Origin: an uncultured Bacteroidales bacterium | GTDB lineage: Bacteria; Bacteroidota; Bacteroidia; Bacteroidales; Muribaculaceae | Direction of reading: 5' to 3' | NCBI GenBank assembly: GCA_902777835.1 | Contig: CACYVC010000009.1 | Coordinates: 33,877 to 97,876, forward strand | Length of the DNA stretch: 64,000 nucleotides | Part shown: in pieces, positions 40,794-49,045 of the stretch | How the letters are laid out: every line of letters begins with the position of its first letter | Position numbering within the stretch: the stretch's first letter is position 1 | The notes under the pieces: generated by a model | The model's input: the letters and a program-made list of their open reading frames with translations, nothing else | Database searches by the model: none | What the model was told of the DNA's origin: nothing | Program-made: the position numbers and the translations under genes

Positions 40794-42008
40794 ATGAAAC
40801 GACTTCTCAATTTGATGCTGGCTAGTGTGCTGGCTTGCGCTGCCTGGGCAGCGGGTAATGACACCTACACCGTGATAGTTTCGTGCGACGGACTACGTTG
40901 GGATTATGCCGAGTGCTTCGACATGCCGTTCTTCGACCGCCTCGCCAAAGAGGGCGTGAAGGCGGTGATGCAACCCTCGTTCCCATCTAAGACTTTCCCC
41001 AACCACTACACCCTGGCTACGGGCCTCTACCCCGACCATCATGGCATTATCGCCAACACTTTCAGAATTCTTGACGAAGACAAAAAATATAAAATAGGTA
41101 GTGAGGTGGCAGGTCAAGGTAAGTACTACGGCGGCGACCCCATCTGGCTCACTGCAAAGCATCAAGGTGTGAAGACCGCCACCGTGTATTGGGTGGGCAG
41201 CGACGTAAAAATCAATGGCGAGTACCCTGATTACTGGCAGGACTACCGCAAGAAACCGCTGCTCAAACCCGAGGAGCGTGTTGACAAGGTTATCGAGCTA
41301 CTCAACATGCCCGAGGACAAGCGCCCACACCTGGTGATGTGCTACTTTGAAGAACCCGACCACACAGGACACAGCTACGGCCCCATAAACAAGAAGACGC
41401 GCCGCGTTGCCGAGGGCCTCGACGACTTGTTATGGAAGCTCTGGGCACGATTGAAAGCCATCCCCGAGATTGGCGACAAAATAAACCTTATCATCACCGG
41501 CGACCACGGCATGACATGGCTGAGCGACGTGCGCGTGGTGCGCAGCGACAACTATGTTAAGAAAGAATGGGTGAAGCATTTCGACGGCGACAGCCCAGCG
41601 CTTATCTACACCACCAAACCTGAATATGCCGACTCTATCGTCAACGCACTGCAAGGTGTGGATCACATTCGAGCATGGAAGAAGGGCGAAGTGCCCGAAT
41701 ACCTGCACTACGGCACCAACAAGAACATGGGCGACGTGGTGGTAATGCCCGACCTGGGATGGGTGTTCCGCGACAACACCAAGGTGATATCAGGTAATCA
41801 CGGCTGGGACCCAACCTATAGCGACATGCTCGTGGGATTCCGCGCCATAGGTCCCGACTTCAAAGTGGGATATGTGCGCCCCGGCACTTTCCGCAACGTG
41901 TGCATATACCCACTGCTCGCACACCTGCTGGGCATCACCCCAGCCCCCAACGACGGCGACCTCAAAGAAGTGGGCGACATGCTCCGAGTGCCCCTGCCAC
42001 AGTTTTAG
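40794..42008 (+). CDS. Secreted type I phosphodiesterase/nucleotide pyrophosphatase
   Basis: A 404-residue alkaline-phosphatase-superfamily enzyme with a signal peptide (cleavage near AWAAG, about residue 21). Metal-binding and catalytic segments are visible: SCDGLRWD near 30, SFPSKTFPNHYTLATG with the nucleophile Thr near 67, EEPDHTGH near 187, TGDHGM near 236 and GNHGWD near 338. These match nucleotide pyrophosphatase/phosphodiesterases, which cleave phosphodiester or pyrophosphate bonds in the periplasm. The exact substrate is not readable. It stands alone with its own promoter. Confidence 0.85.
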   Translation: MKRLLNLMLASVLACAAWAAGNDTYTVIVSCDGLRWDYAECFDMPFFDRLAKEGVKAVMQPSFPSKTFPNHYTLATGLYPDHHGIIANTFRILDEDKKYKIGSEVAGQGKYYGGDPIWLTAKHQGVKTATVYWVGSDVKINGEYPDYWQDYRKKPLLKPEERVDKVIELLNMPEDKRPHLVMCYFEEPDHTGHSYGPINKKTRRVAEGLDDLLWKLWARLKAIPEIGDKINLIITGDHGMTWLSDVRVVRSDNYVKKEWVKHFDGDSPALIYTTKPEYADSIVNALQGVDHIRAWKKGEVPEYLHYGTNKNMGDVVVMPDLGWVFRDNTKVISGNHGWDPTYSDMLVGFRAIGPDFKVGYVRPGTFRNVCIYPLLAHLLGITPAPNDGDLKEVGDMLRVPLPQF

Positions 42009-42158
42009 TTTACGCCCGCGAAGCGCTTCGCTAGTTTTCTCTCCACTCTCTCCTGAAAAACTCTCTCCCCTGAAAAGGAGCGTGGGCGTAGTTGACGTAG
42101 TGCGCCGCAAGCGCGGCGTTCGCCCATAGCCCTCACTCACCATAAAAAATCAAAAACT

Positions 42159-42914
42159 ATGAACGACAGCGACAACGAGTGGTGGCGATATCGCCAATAT
42201 AGCGACAATGATGGCATAGAATTTAATGTCATCGGGCTCGTGTTGCTGGGTGCTGGAGTAGTGCTCCTGTGGCAAGATAGCACCTATCTCATGTTCATCC
42301 TATGCCTGGCGGTCAACGTGCTGCTGCATGAGTGCGGCCACTATGCTGCCGGCAGGGTGTTCAAGTGCGTGGTAAGAAGGGTCTCGGTGTTTTTCGTGCC
42401 GATTGCCTCCTATAAAAACAGAGCTACCAGCTCCTACGACCCTGACACGCACACATGGCGCGACACCGTGTGGTCGCTGGGAGTGATACCCTTCGGAGGA
42501 TACACCTCTTTTGAGAACGCTAATACACCAGCGCCCGACGACTGGCGCCACAGCCCCTTCCTCAACCATAAGCCAGCATGGCAGCGCCTCATCATCAACA
42601 CCGCCGGCATCCTAGTAAACCTTGCCACCTTCGTCGTGTGCTTCGCCATCAACGGCTTCTCATTGAATGTTGCAGGCAACCCATTGCTCAGCACCATGCT
42701 TTACCTGTCGCTGTCACTCTCCATCCTCAACCTGCTGCCGCTCTACCCCCTCGACGGCTCCGCAGCCGTCACCTCTATCTATGAGATAATCGCTGGCCGC
42801 AAGCCCTCTAAGGCCTTCATGACATGCTATATGGTTGTGGGCGTGGCACTATTCATCTACTTATTCTGGATAAACCCAACATTCCTAAACAAACTTATCG
42901 CTTCGCTATTTTGA
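42159..42914 (+). CDS. M50-type integral-membrane zinc metalloprotease
   Basis: A 251-residue membrane protein with about five hydrophobic helices. HECGH at about 49-53 lies in a helix and fits the HExxH zinc motif, and YPLDGSAAV (about 203-211) carries the third ligand Asp of site-2-protease-like enzymes. There is no PDZ domain. Such proteins cleave membrane-bound regulators or signal remnants within the bilayer; the substrate is unknown. It converges with the next gene across a shared terminator. Confidence 0.75.
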   Translation: MNDSDNEWWRYRQYSDNDGIEFNVIGLVLLGAGVVLLWQDSTYLMFILCLAVNVLLHECGHYAAGRVFKCVVRRVSVFFVPIASYKNRATSSYDPDTHTWRDTVWSLGVIPFGGYTSFENANTPAPDDWRHSPFLNHKPAWQRLIINTAGILVNLATFVVCFAINGFSLNVAGNPLLSTMLYLSLSLSILNLLPLYPLDGSAAVTSIYEIIAGRKPSKAFMTCYMVVGVALFIYLFWINPTFLNKLIASLF

Positions 42915-42966
42915 CGCTCGCGGAGCGAGATGCTTTTCTCTCATCTCTTCACTCTTCCCTCTCAAC

Positions 42967-42996
42967 AAAAAAAGGACCCCGAAAGGTCCTTTTTTT
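42967..42996. terminator. Bidirectional terminator between convergent genes
   Basis: AAAAAAAGGACC and GGTCCTTTTTTT form a stem with A and T tracts on both sides. It overlaps the stop codon of the minus-strand gene. Confidence 0.85.
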
Positions 42997-43747
42997 AGAA
43001 GTTCACACCGAAATTAAGGTAGAATGTGCCGTTGCTGCTTGAGTGGTAATCATTGTGACTAATATTGGCCAGGCCAATATCGTAGCACAATTCAAGATAA
43101 AACATGCTGAAACCGGCACCGCAGCCTATGCGCAGACCGCCGTCGAAACGCTTATAACGAGGAAAACCAATATTCTCATCATCAGGAAGAACACTCAATT
43201 TATCTACTGATTCATTGGATCGCAAGTTTTTTCCAAAAGCACCTGTCTTCTTCGGAGTAGTAATGTTCTTTATGCTACCATCCACACCAACAGCCAAATA
43301 TCCACCAAAGAGAGGGTGAATCGACAACCCCATATCAGTGTAATATATGTACTTAAACACCAGTGGCAGCTCAATATAGCTAAGGCTAGTATTGAACTTT
43401 TGATTATGATAATCTCCATTGCCACCTTTATTCACGTAGCTGAGTCCAGTCTCAAAGAATACTGGAGCGCGGTTGGTAATCTCAAAACCTACCACAGCTC
43501 CCAGGTGCAGACCTGTTTTGCCGCCACCAGCATAGGAGATGGCGTCGCCACCCACATGCGAGAAGGCAGGACCAATGCGCAGACCAAAGTACATGTCCTT
43601 GCCGTAGTAGTTGCGAATCCAGCGGCTGTGGCCACGCTCATAATCATAACGGTTGCTAGTCGATGTAGAGGTGTAGCTGTGACGCTGTGCCATCATGGGC
43701 AGGGCAGCCATAAGGGCAATCATTGCTAAAGTAAATAGTTTCTTCAT
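42995..43747 (-). CDS. Outer-membrane beta-barrel protein (porin/PorT-like)
   Basis: A 250-residue protein with a signal peptide (MKKLFTLAMIALMAALPMMAQ) and alternating aromatic/Gly strands. It has GLRIGPAFSHVGG near 55 and ends in the C-terminal phenylalanine sequence YLNFGVNF typical of outer-membrane barrels. Length fits an eight-stranded barrel of the Bacteroidetes outer-membrane beta-barrel group. The specific transport or adhesion role is unknown. It has its own minus-strand promoter. Confidence 0.75.
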   Translation of the reverse strand: MKKLFTLAMIALMAALPMMAQRHSYTSTSTSNRYDYERGHSRWIRNYYGKDMYFGLRIGPAFSHVGGDAISYAGGGKTGLHLGAVVGFEITNRAPVFFETGLSYVNKGGNGDYHNQKFNTSLSYIELPLVFKYIYYTDMGLSIHPLFGGYLAVGVDGSIKNITTPKKTGAFGKNLRSNESVDKLSVLPDDENIGFPRYKRFDGGLRIGCGAGFSMFYLELCYDIGLANISHNDYHSSSNGTFYLNFGVNF

Positions 43748-43789
43748 AATTCTAAATTATTGTTATTGTGAATATTAGTTTCCAAACTG

Positions 43790-43820
43790 CAAAGATAGTA
43801 AAAACTTTTTAAAAAAACAA
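43790..43820 (-). promoter_or_regulatory. Promoter of the beta-barrel gene
   Basis: On the minus strand TATCTTTG (43797 to 43790) is preceded by TTG (43820 to 43818) at 20 bp. Confidence 0.65.
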
Positions 43821-43843
43821 GCATTTATTTTCTCCATATGATT

Positions 43844-44057
43844 TTTGTATTACAAAAAAATGCACTACCTTTGCACCGAAAATTTGTGCATAACAAGAGA
43901 AATGAAGTTATTAGATTTTCTTATACTTGCAGCGCATTATCCTGGCAGTCACACAGTTACTGTTCAGGACAAAATAGCAGACGCTAAATGCACAACAACT
44001 AAATGTACCTTCACACCGCTATTAACATTTCATTAATAGCGGTGTGCGTCTTTTTTT
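43844..44057 (+). promoter_or_regulatory. Promoter, possible leader ORF and strong terminator before the TonB-dependent receptor
   Basis: TTTG (43844-43847) and TACCTTTG (43866-43873) are 18 bp apart. The transcript would contain a 44-codon frame (ATG 43902, stop 44034-44036). It then meets a perfect 13-bp terminator stem, ACACCGCTATTAA (44013-44025) with TTAATAGCGGTGT (44033-44045), followed by TTTTTTT. The small frame ends inside the stem. Either a separate small RNA or an attenuator controlling the receptor operon is possible. Confidence 0.5.
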
Positions 44058-44117
44058 ACACACATTATTTTAATTAGATTACTTTATTTAATTATTTTAT
44101 TTATTAATCAAAATTCT

Positions 44118-47100
44118 ATGCTTAAAAGATTTTACTTCTCAGCGTTGATGATGTTGCTCGCAGGAGCAATAGCATTGAACGCCCAGATTACAACCTCGTC
44201 TATCTCGGGTGTAATCGTCGATGAAGCCAATGAGCCTCTCATTGGCGCAGTAGTAAAACTTGTACATGGTCCTTCGGGAACTGAGTACAACACCGTCACC
44301 AACTTGGATGGACGATTCTACCTGCAAGGTATGCGTACTGGTGGCCCTTACACAGCAACTATTTCTTATGTAGGCTACCAGAACACTGTAGTTAATGGTA
44401 TTATCCTTGAACTTGGTGAGAACTACAACCTCCAGCAAATTGCGATGAGCACCGACGCCAACACCCTTCAAGAGGTGGTAGTAACAGCCTCAGGGTCGAA
44501 ATTCCCCATCGACAAGACTGGAGCATCAACCAACATCACCAACGTGCAGATTACCAACCTGCCTACCGTGACACGCAGCATTACCGACGTGACTCGTCTC
44601 TCACCTTACGGTGGCAATGGAATGGCTTTTGCAGGTGCTGATGGACGTACTGCCAACTTCACCGTTGACGGTGCCAACTTCAACAACAACTTCGGTCTTA
44701 GCGACAAACTTCCTGGTGGTGGTAATCCTATCTCGCTCGACGCTATCGAGGAGATGCAGGTTGTGATCTCGCCATTTGACGTGCGTCAAACCAACTTCAT
44801 TGGCGGTGGTGTGAACGCCATCACCAAGAGTGGTAACAACACCTTCAAGGGCAGCGCCTACATCTATCACCGCAACGAGCACATGCGCGGCGACGCTGTT
44901 GATGGACAGCAGCTTGCTGGTGCCCGTGAGAAGGACCGCAACACTACCTACGGCTTCACCCTGGGTGGCCCAATCATCAAGAACAAATTGTTCTTCTTCG
45001 TCAACGGTGAAATGGCTAAGATACCTACCGTTGCCAACCGCTGGCGCGCATCAGAGAATGGCGTTGCCGACCCCGACAACTACCTCTCGCGCACCACTAT
45101 CGCCGACATGGCAAGAGTTCAAAAGCACGTAAAGGACAAATATGGCTATGACACTGGTTCGTTTACCGACTTCCCTGCCGACGAGAGCAACTATAAGCTG
45201 CTTGCCCGCATCGACTGGAACATCAATAGCGACCACCACTTGGCATTGCGTTACAACTACACTAAGAACAACATCTGGAATGCAGCTAATGCTTCATCAA
45301 TGGACGGCGGCACACGTTCGGCCTTTGCACGCGCTTCGCAATACTCGATGATTTTTGCCAACTCGATGTACTCGATGCAGAACCTCGTGCACTCGCTCTC
45401 ATTTGACTTGAACAGCCGCTTGACCGACAACCTGTCAAACCAGTTCCTCGCCACTTGGTCAAAACTTGACGACGTGCGTGGCACAAATTCAAGCGAGTTC
45501 CCATTCATCGACATCCTCGATGGCACAGGAACTACAGGCAACTACATGGCGCTCGGTTATGAGCTCTTCACCTGGAACAATGCCGTTCACAACACCATTT
45601 GGAACATCAAGGACGACATCACCTACTATGCAGGCAACCACAAGATTACCGCCGGCATCAACTTTGAGCACCAGATGGCCGACAACCAGTATATGCGTAA
45701 CGGTAGCGGCTACTATCGCTATCAAAGTGTTGACGACTTCATCAACGGCGCTGCTCCTGAGGTTGTTTGCTTGACCTACGGCTATGACGGCGAGAAAGCT
45801 CCCGCTGCACGCGTTCAGTTCAACAAAGCTGGCATCTACGGCCAGGACGAGTGGAACGTGACTCCAAAATTCAAATTGACCTATGGTCTCCGCATCGATG
45901 GTCTCTTCTTCAACAACAAGGACCTTATGACCAACCAGGCCATTTTGGCTCTTAACTATTATGACAATGACGGCAATGTTCGCAACATCGACACTGGCAA
46001 GTGGCCTAAGACTAGCATCACCTTCTCGCCTCGCGTAGGTTTCATCTGGGATGTAATGGGCAACAAGAGCCTCAAGGTGCGTGGTGGAACAGGTCTCTTC
46101 TCTGGCCGTCTGCCTCTGGTATTCTTCACCAACATGCCTACCAACGGCGGTATGGTTCAATTCCAAGCTCAGCTCAACTCTAAGAACACCGATATGAGCC
46201 TCTTTGAGGGCGGTCTTGTTACCGACGCTAACGGACATGCCACTATCGATGCTCTGCAGCAGAAACTCTTCAGCATGGGCTATCCACAGACCGTTAGACC
46301 TGAGGACGGCACTGTTCCCTCGGCTGTTAATGGTGTAGATCCTAAGTTCAAGATGCCACAGGTGTGGAAAACTTCAATCGCTATCGACTACGCGATCCCA
46401 GTATCGTTCCCATTTGAGCTCACTGGTGAGTTCATCTTCAACAAGACTATCAACGCTGTTTCTATCAGTGACTGGTCAATTCCTAGCGTAGGTGGCTTTG
46501 CACGCTTCAACGGTGCCGACAACCGTCCTATCTATCCTTCTGGATTCCGCACTGGTACTAAAGCATTCGTCCTCGAGAACACCAGCAAGGGCTATGGCTG
46601 GAGCGCCAACATCATGGCAACTGCCAAGCCTGCCGACTGGGTAAGCCTCATGGCTTCTTACACTCACACCGTTTCTAAGGAAGTTACCGGTATGCCAGGT
46701 TCGGCCGCCGAGAGTGCCTTCACCTACGTTCCCACTTGGGAAGGTCCTAACAACATTCGTCTGCACAACTCGCAGTATGTAACTCCCGACCGTTTCATCG
46801 CTAGCGCTACTCTGCACGACCGCAGCGGCAACCACTACAGCCTCATCTATGAGACCTGGCGTGGAGGTTACAACTACTCTTACATGACTAGCAATGACAT
46901 GAACGGTGACGGCTACAACTACGATGCAATCTACATCCCAACCGATGAGCAGGTTGCTAATCGTGAGTTCCGTTTCGTAAGCGATAACGACCGCGACCGC
47001 TTCATGGACTACGTTCACAAAGACAGCTACCTGAAGAAGCATCAGGGCGAGTATGCCGAGGGCTACAGTGTTTACAGCCCATGGGTACACCGCATCGACC

Positions 47101-47399
47101 TTGGTTACAAGCACGATTTCACATTCCGTGCCGGCGAAACCAAGCACACCATCCAGCTGAGCTTCGATATGAAGAACGTTCTCAACTTCTTCAACTCTAG
47201 CTGGGGCGTAAGCAAGTATCTCAATCCTGAGATTGGCAGCGACGCACGCATCCTTGAGTACAAGGGCGTAGATGCCGACGGATATGCTACATTCTCTACC
47301 AATAAGGCTATCAACGGCAACACTAAGACTTGGACTCCTAACCACAACATTGGTCAGTGCTGGAACGTGTCTATCGGTGTTAAGTATATTTTCAACTAA
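44118..47399 (+). CDS. TonB-dependent outer-membrane receptor, Oar-like
   Basis: A 1093-residue outer-membrane protein with a signal peptide ending at about residue 22. A carboxypeptidase-regulatory-like domain (about 28-110, GVIVDEANEPLIGAVV and NLDGRFYLQGM) is followed by a plug region (about 125-250, with EVVVTASG) and a long beta-barrel with TonB-receptor features, ending in ISIGVKYIFN-like sequence. This resembles Oar/SusC-type importers. It takes up an unknown ligand together with the lipoprotein encoded next. A promoter and terminator lie in the leader. Confidence 0.82.
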   Translation: MLKRFYFSALMMLLAGAIALNAQITTSSISGVIVDEANEPLIGAVVKLVHGPSGTEYNTVTNLDGRFYLQGMRTGGPYTATISYVGYQNTVVNGIILELGENYNLQQIAMSTDANTLQEVVVTASGSKFPIDKTGASTNITNVQITNLPTVTRSITDVTRLSPYGGNGMAFAGADGRTANFTVDGANFNNNFGLSDKLPGGGNPISLDAIEEMQVVISPFDVRQTNFIGGGVNAITKSGNNTFKGSAYIYHRNEHMRGDAVDGQQLAGAREKDRNTTYGFTLGGPIIKNKLFFFVNGEMAKIPTVANRWRASENGVADPDNYLSRTTIADMARVQKHVKDKYGYDTGSFTDFPADESNYKLLARIDWNINSDHHLALRYNYTKNNIWNAANASSMDGGTRSAFARASQYSMIFANSMYSMQNLVHSLSFDLNSRLTDNLSNQFLATWSKLDDVRGTNSSEFPFIDILDGTGTTGNYMALGYELFTWNNAVHNTIWNIKDDITYYAGNHKITAGINFEHQMADNQYMRNGSGYYRYQSVDDFINGAAPEVVCLTYGYDGEKAPAARVQFNKAGIYGQDEWNVTPKFKLTYGLRIDGLFFNNKDLMTNQAILALNYYDNDGNVRNIDTGKWPKTSITFSPRVGFIWDVMGNKSLKVRGGTGLFSGRLPLVFFTNMPTNGGMVQFQAQLNSKNTDMSLFEGGLVTDANGHATIDALQQKLFSMGYPQTVRPEDGTVPSAVNGVDPKFKMPQVWKTSIAIDYAIPVSFPFELTGEFIFNKTINAVSISDWSIPSVGGFARFNGADNRPIYPSGFRTGTKAFVLENTSKGYGWSANIMATAKPADWVSLMASYTHTVSKEVTGMPGSAAESAFTYVPTWEGPNNIRLHNSQYVTPDRFIASATLHDRSGNHYSLIYETWRGGYNYSYMTSNDMNGDGYNYDAIYIPTDEQVANREFRFVSDNDRDRFMDYVHKDSYLKKHQGEYAEGYSVYSPWVHRIDLGYKHDFTFRAGETKHTIQLSFDMKNVLNFFNSSWGVSKYLNPEIGSDARILEYKGVDADGYATFSTNKAINGNTKTWTPNHNIGQCWNVSIGVKYIFN

Positions 47400-47422
47400 T
47401 TCATTAAAGCGATATTACGACT

Positions 47423-48955
47423 ATGAAACTTAAATATTTTATTCCCGCTTTTATTGCACTCTTTGGAGTTGTGCTTTCTAGCTGCTCCGATGAGGACACT
47501 ATGACGCTGCTCAAAGAGATTCAAGTCTCTCGCTCTTATGTGCCCATCAACCTCGACGGCGGTGAGGCAACTATCGACATTGCTGCTACCGACAGTTGGA
47601 GCTTTGAAGAAGCCGACATTCCTGAATGGCTGACAATCTCTCCTATGAACGGAGGCGCTGGTGAGACTAAAATTAAATTTAGTGCTCCTGCAGCTAACAA
47701 CGGCCGCAATGCCGACCTGAAAATCAAGTGCGCTGGTCGCACTCAGAACATCAAAGTGATTCAAGGTCTTCCTGTTGTTCAAAATGCTACTTGTGCCGAG
47801 GTTATCGAAGGTCCCGAAAGCAAGACCTATCGCGTGACTGGTGCTGTGACACGCATTGCCAACACCGAGTATGGCAACTGGTACCTTGACGACGGCACTG
47901 GCGAAATCTATATTTACGGCACACTCGACAAGAACGGCAAAGCCGGTAAGAACAACTCTATAGCAGCTTGGGGCATTGAGGTTGGTGATGTGATCACCGT
48001 AGAAGGTCCTAAGACTGTGTATAATGGCGTTGTAGAGCTCGTTGACGTGAAAGTGGTTAAGATTGTTAAATCATTGCTCAAGATTGATGGTTATGATCCC
48101 GAAGATGCCACTATTCCTAAAGAGGGTGGTGACGTTGAAGTTAACCTTACTTGCAAGGGCAATGGCGTGAGCGTTGAGATTCCTGAGAATGCTAAGAACT
48201 GGCTCGCTATCAGCAACATCACCGCTGGAAGCAATCCAACCGTTACCTTCCATGCCAACGCCAACGCTGGTGGCGACCGCAGCGCTGAAGTAATCTTCAA
48301 GACCAGCAACGGCTCGCAGGAGAGTGTAGTGACTGCTACTATCCATCAGATTGGTTCCATCGTGGCAGTTAACTGTCTCGAGTTCCTTGAAGCCGATGAG
48401 GGTGACACCCAGTACCGCATCACCGCAGTTATCCAAGAAGTAAAGAACACTACCTATGGCAACGTTTATCTGCGTGACTGGACCGACGAGCCAGTTTACG
48501 TATATGGCATCGGTGCTAAGGGTGAGTTCCAGAATCTTGGTCTTAAAGAAGGCGACATCGTAACATTAGTTGGCAAGCGCGGCTCTTACAATGGCAGTCC
48601 ACAAATGACTGGTGCACAGTATGAGAGTCACATCTCAGTGACCGACATCAGTATTGCTGACTTCCTTACCAAGCCCGACAGCGAAGATGTTTACTATCGC
48701 TTAACCGGTCAGATTACCGATGTTGACAATCCAACCTATGGCAACCTTACTTTGAGCGACGACGATGCCGATGTCTATGTATATGGCTGCTACCCAGGCT
48801 GGGGCGCCACAGGCGACAATCGCAAGAACTGGCTCGAAACTGCAGGCATTGAGATTGAAGACAATCTTACTATCATTGGTTACAAAAAGACCTACAATGG
48901 CAAGATTGAGCTTTGCGGAGGTATCTACTTCTCGCACAGCAAACCTGCTCAATGA
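47423..48955 (+). CDS. Surface lipoprotein with BACON-like and OB-fold domains
   Basis: A 510-residue lipoprotein (lipobox LSSC at about 18-21). A BACON-like beta domain (about 33-115, with WLTISPMNGGAGET) is followed by three related OB-fold modules (about 125-215, 318-405 and 410-505), each with YRVTG/YRLTGQ and GNxYLxD-type signatures; a second BACON-like segment lies at about 220-310. It probably forms a ligand-binding partner of the TonB receptor just upstream. The ligand is unknown. Confidence 0.7.
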   Translation: MKLKYFIPAFIALFGVVLSSCSDEDTMTLLKEIQVSRSYVPINLDGGEATIDIAATDSWSFEEADIPEWLTISPMNGGAGETKIKFSAPAANNGRNADLKIKCAGRTQNIKVIQGLPVVQNATCAEVIEGPESKTYRVTGAVTRIANTEYGNWYLDDGTGEIYIYGTLDKNGKAGKNNSIAAWGIEVGDVITVEGPKTVYNGVVELVDVKVVKIVKSLLKIDGYDPEDATIPKEGGDVEVNLTCKGNGVSVEIPENAKNWLAISNITAGSNPTVTFHANANAGGDRSAEVIFKTSNGSQESVVTATIHQIGSIVAVNCLEFLEADEGDTQYRITAVIQEVKNTTYGNVYLRDWTDEPVYVYGIGAKGEFQNLGLKEGDIVTLVGKRGSYNGSPQMTGAQYESHISVTDISIADFLTKPDSEDVYYRLTGQITDVDNPTYGNLTLSDDDADVYVYGCYPGWGATGDNRKNWLETAGIEIEDNLTIIGYKKTYNGKIELCGGIYFSHSKPAQ

Positions 48956-48975
48956 TATTAACCCCCAATAATCAC

Positions 48976-49007
48976 GAAAAGACTGGCTCGATTGAGTCAG
49001 TCTTTTC
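48976..49007. terminator. Bidirectional terminator
   Basis: GAAAAGACTG (48976-48985) and CAGTCTTTTC (48998-49007) form a perfect stem between the lipoprotein gene and the minus-strand gene that follows. Confidence 0.8.
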
Positions 49008-49045
49008 TGTTTTATCCAAAAAGGAAAACTAGCGAAGCGACAAAA

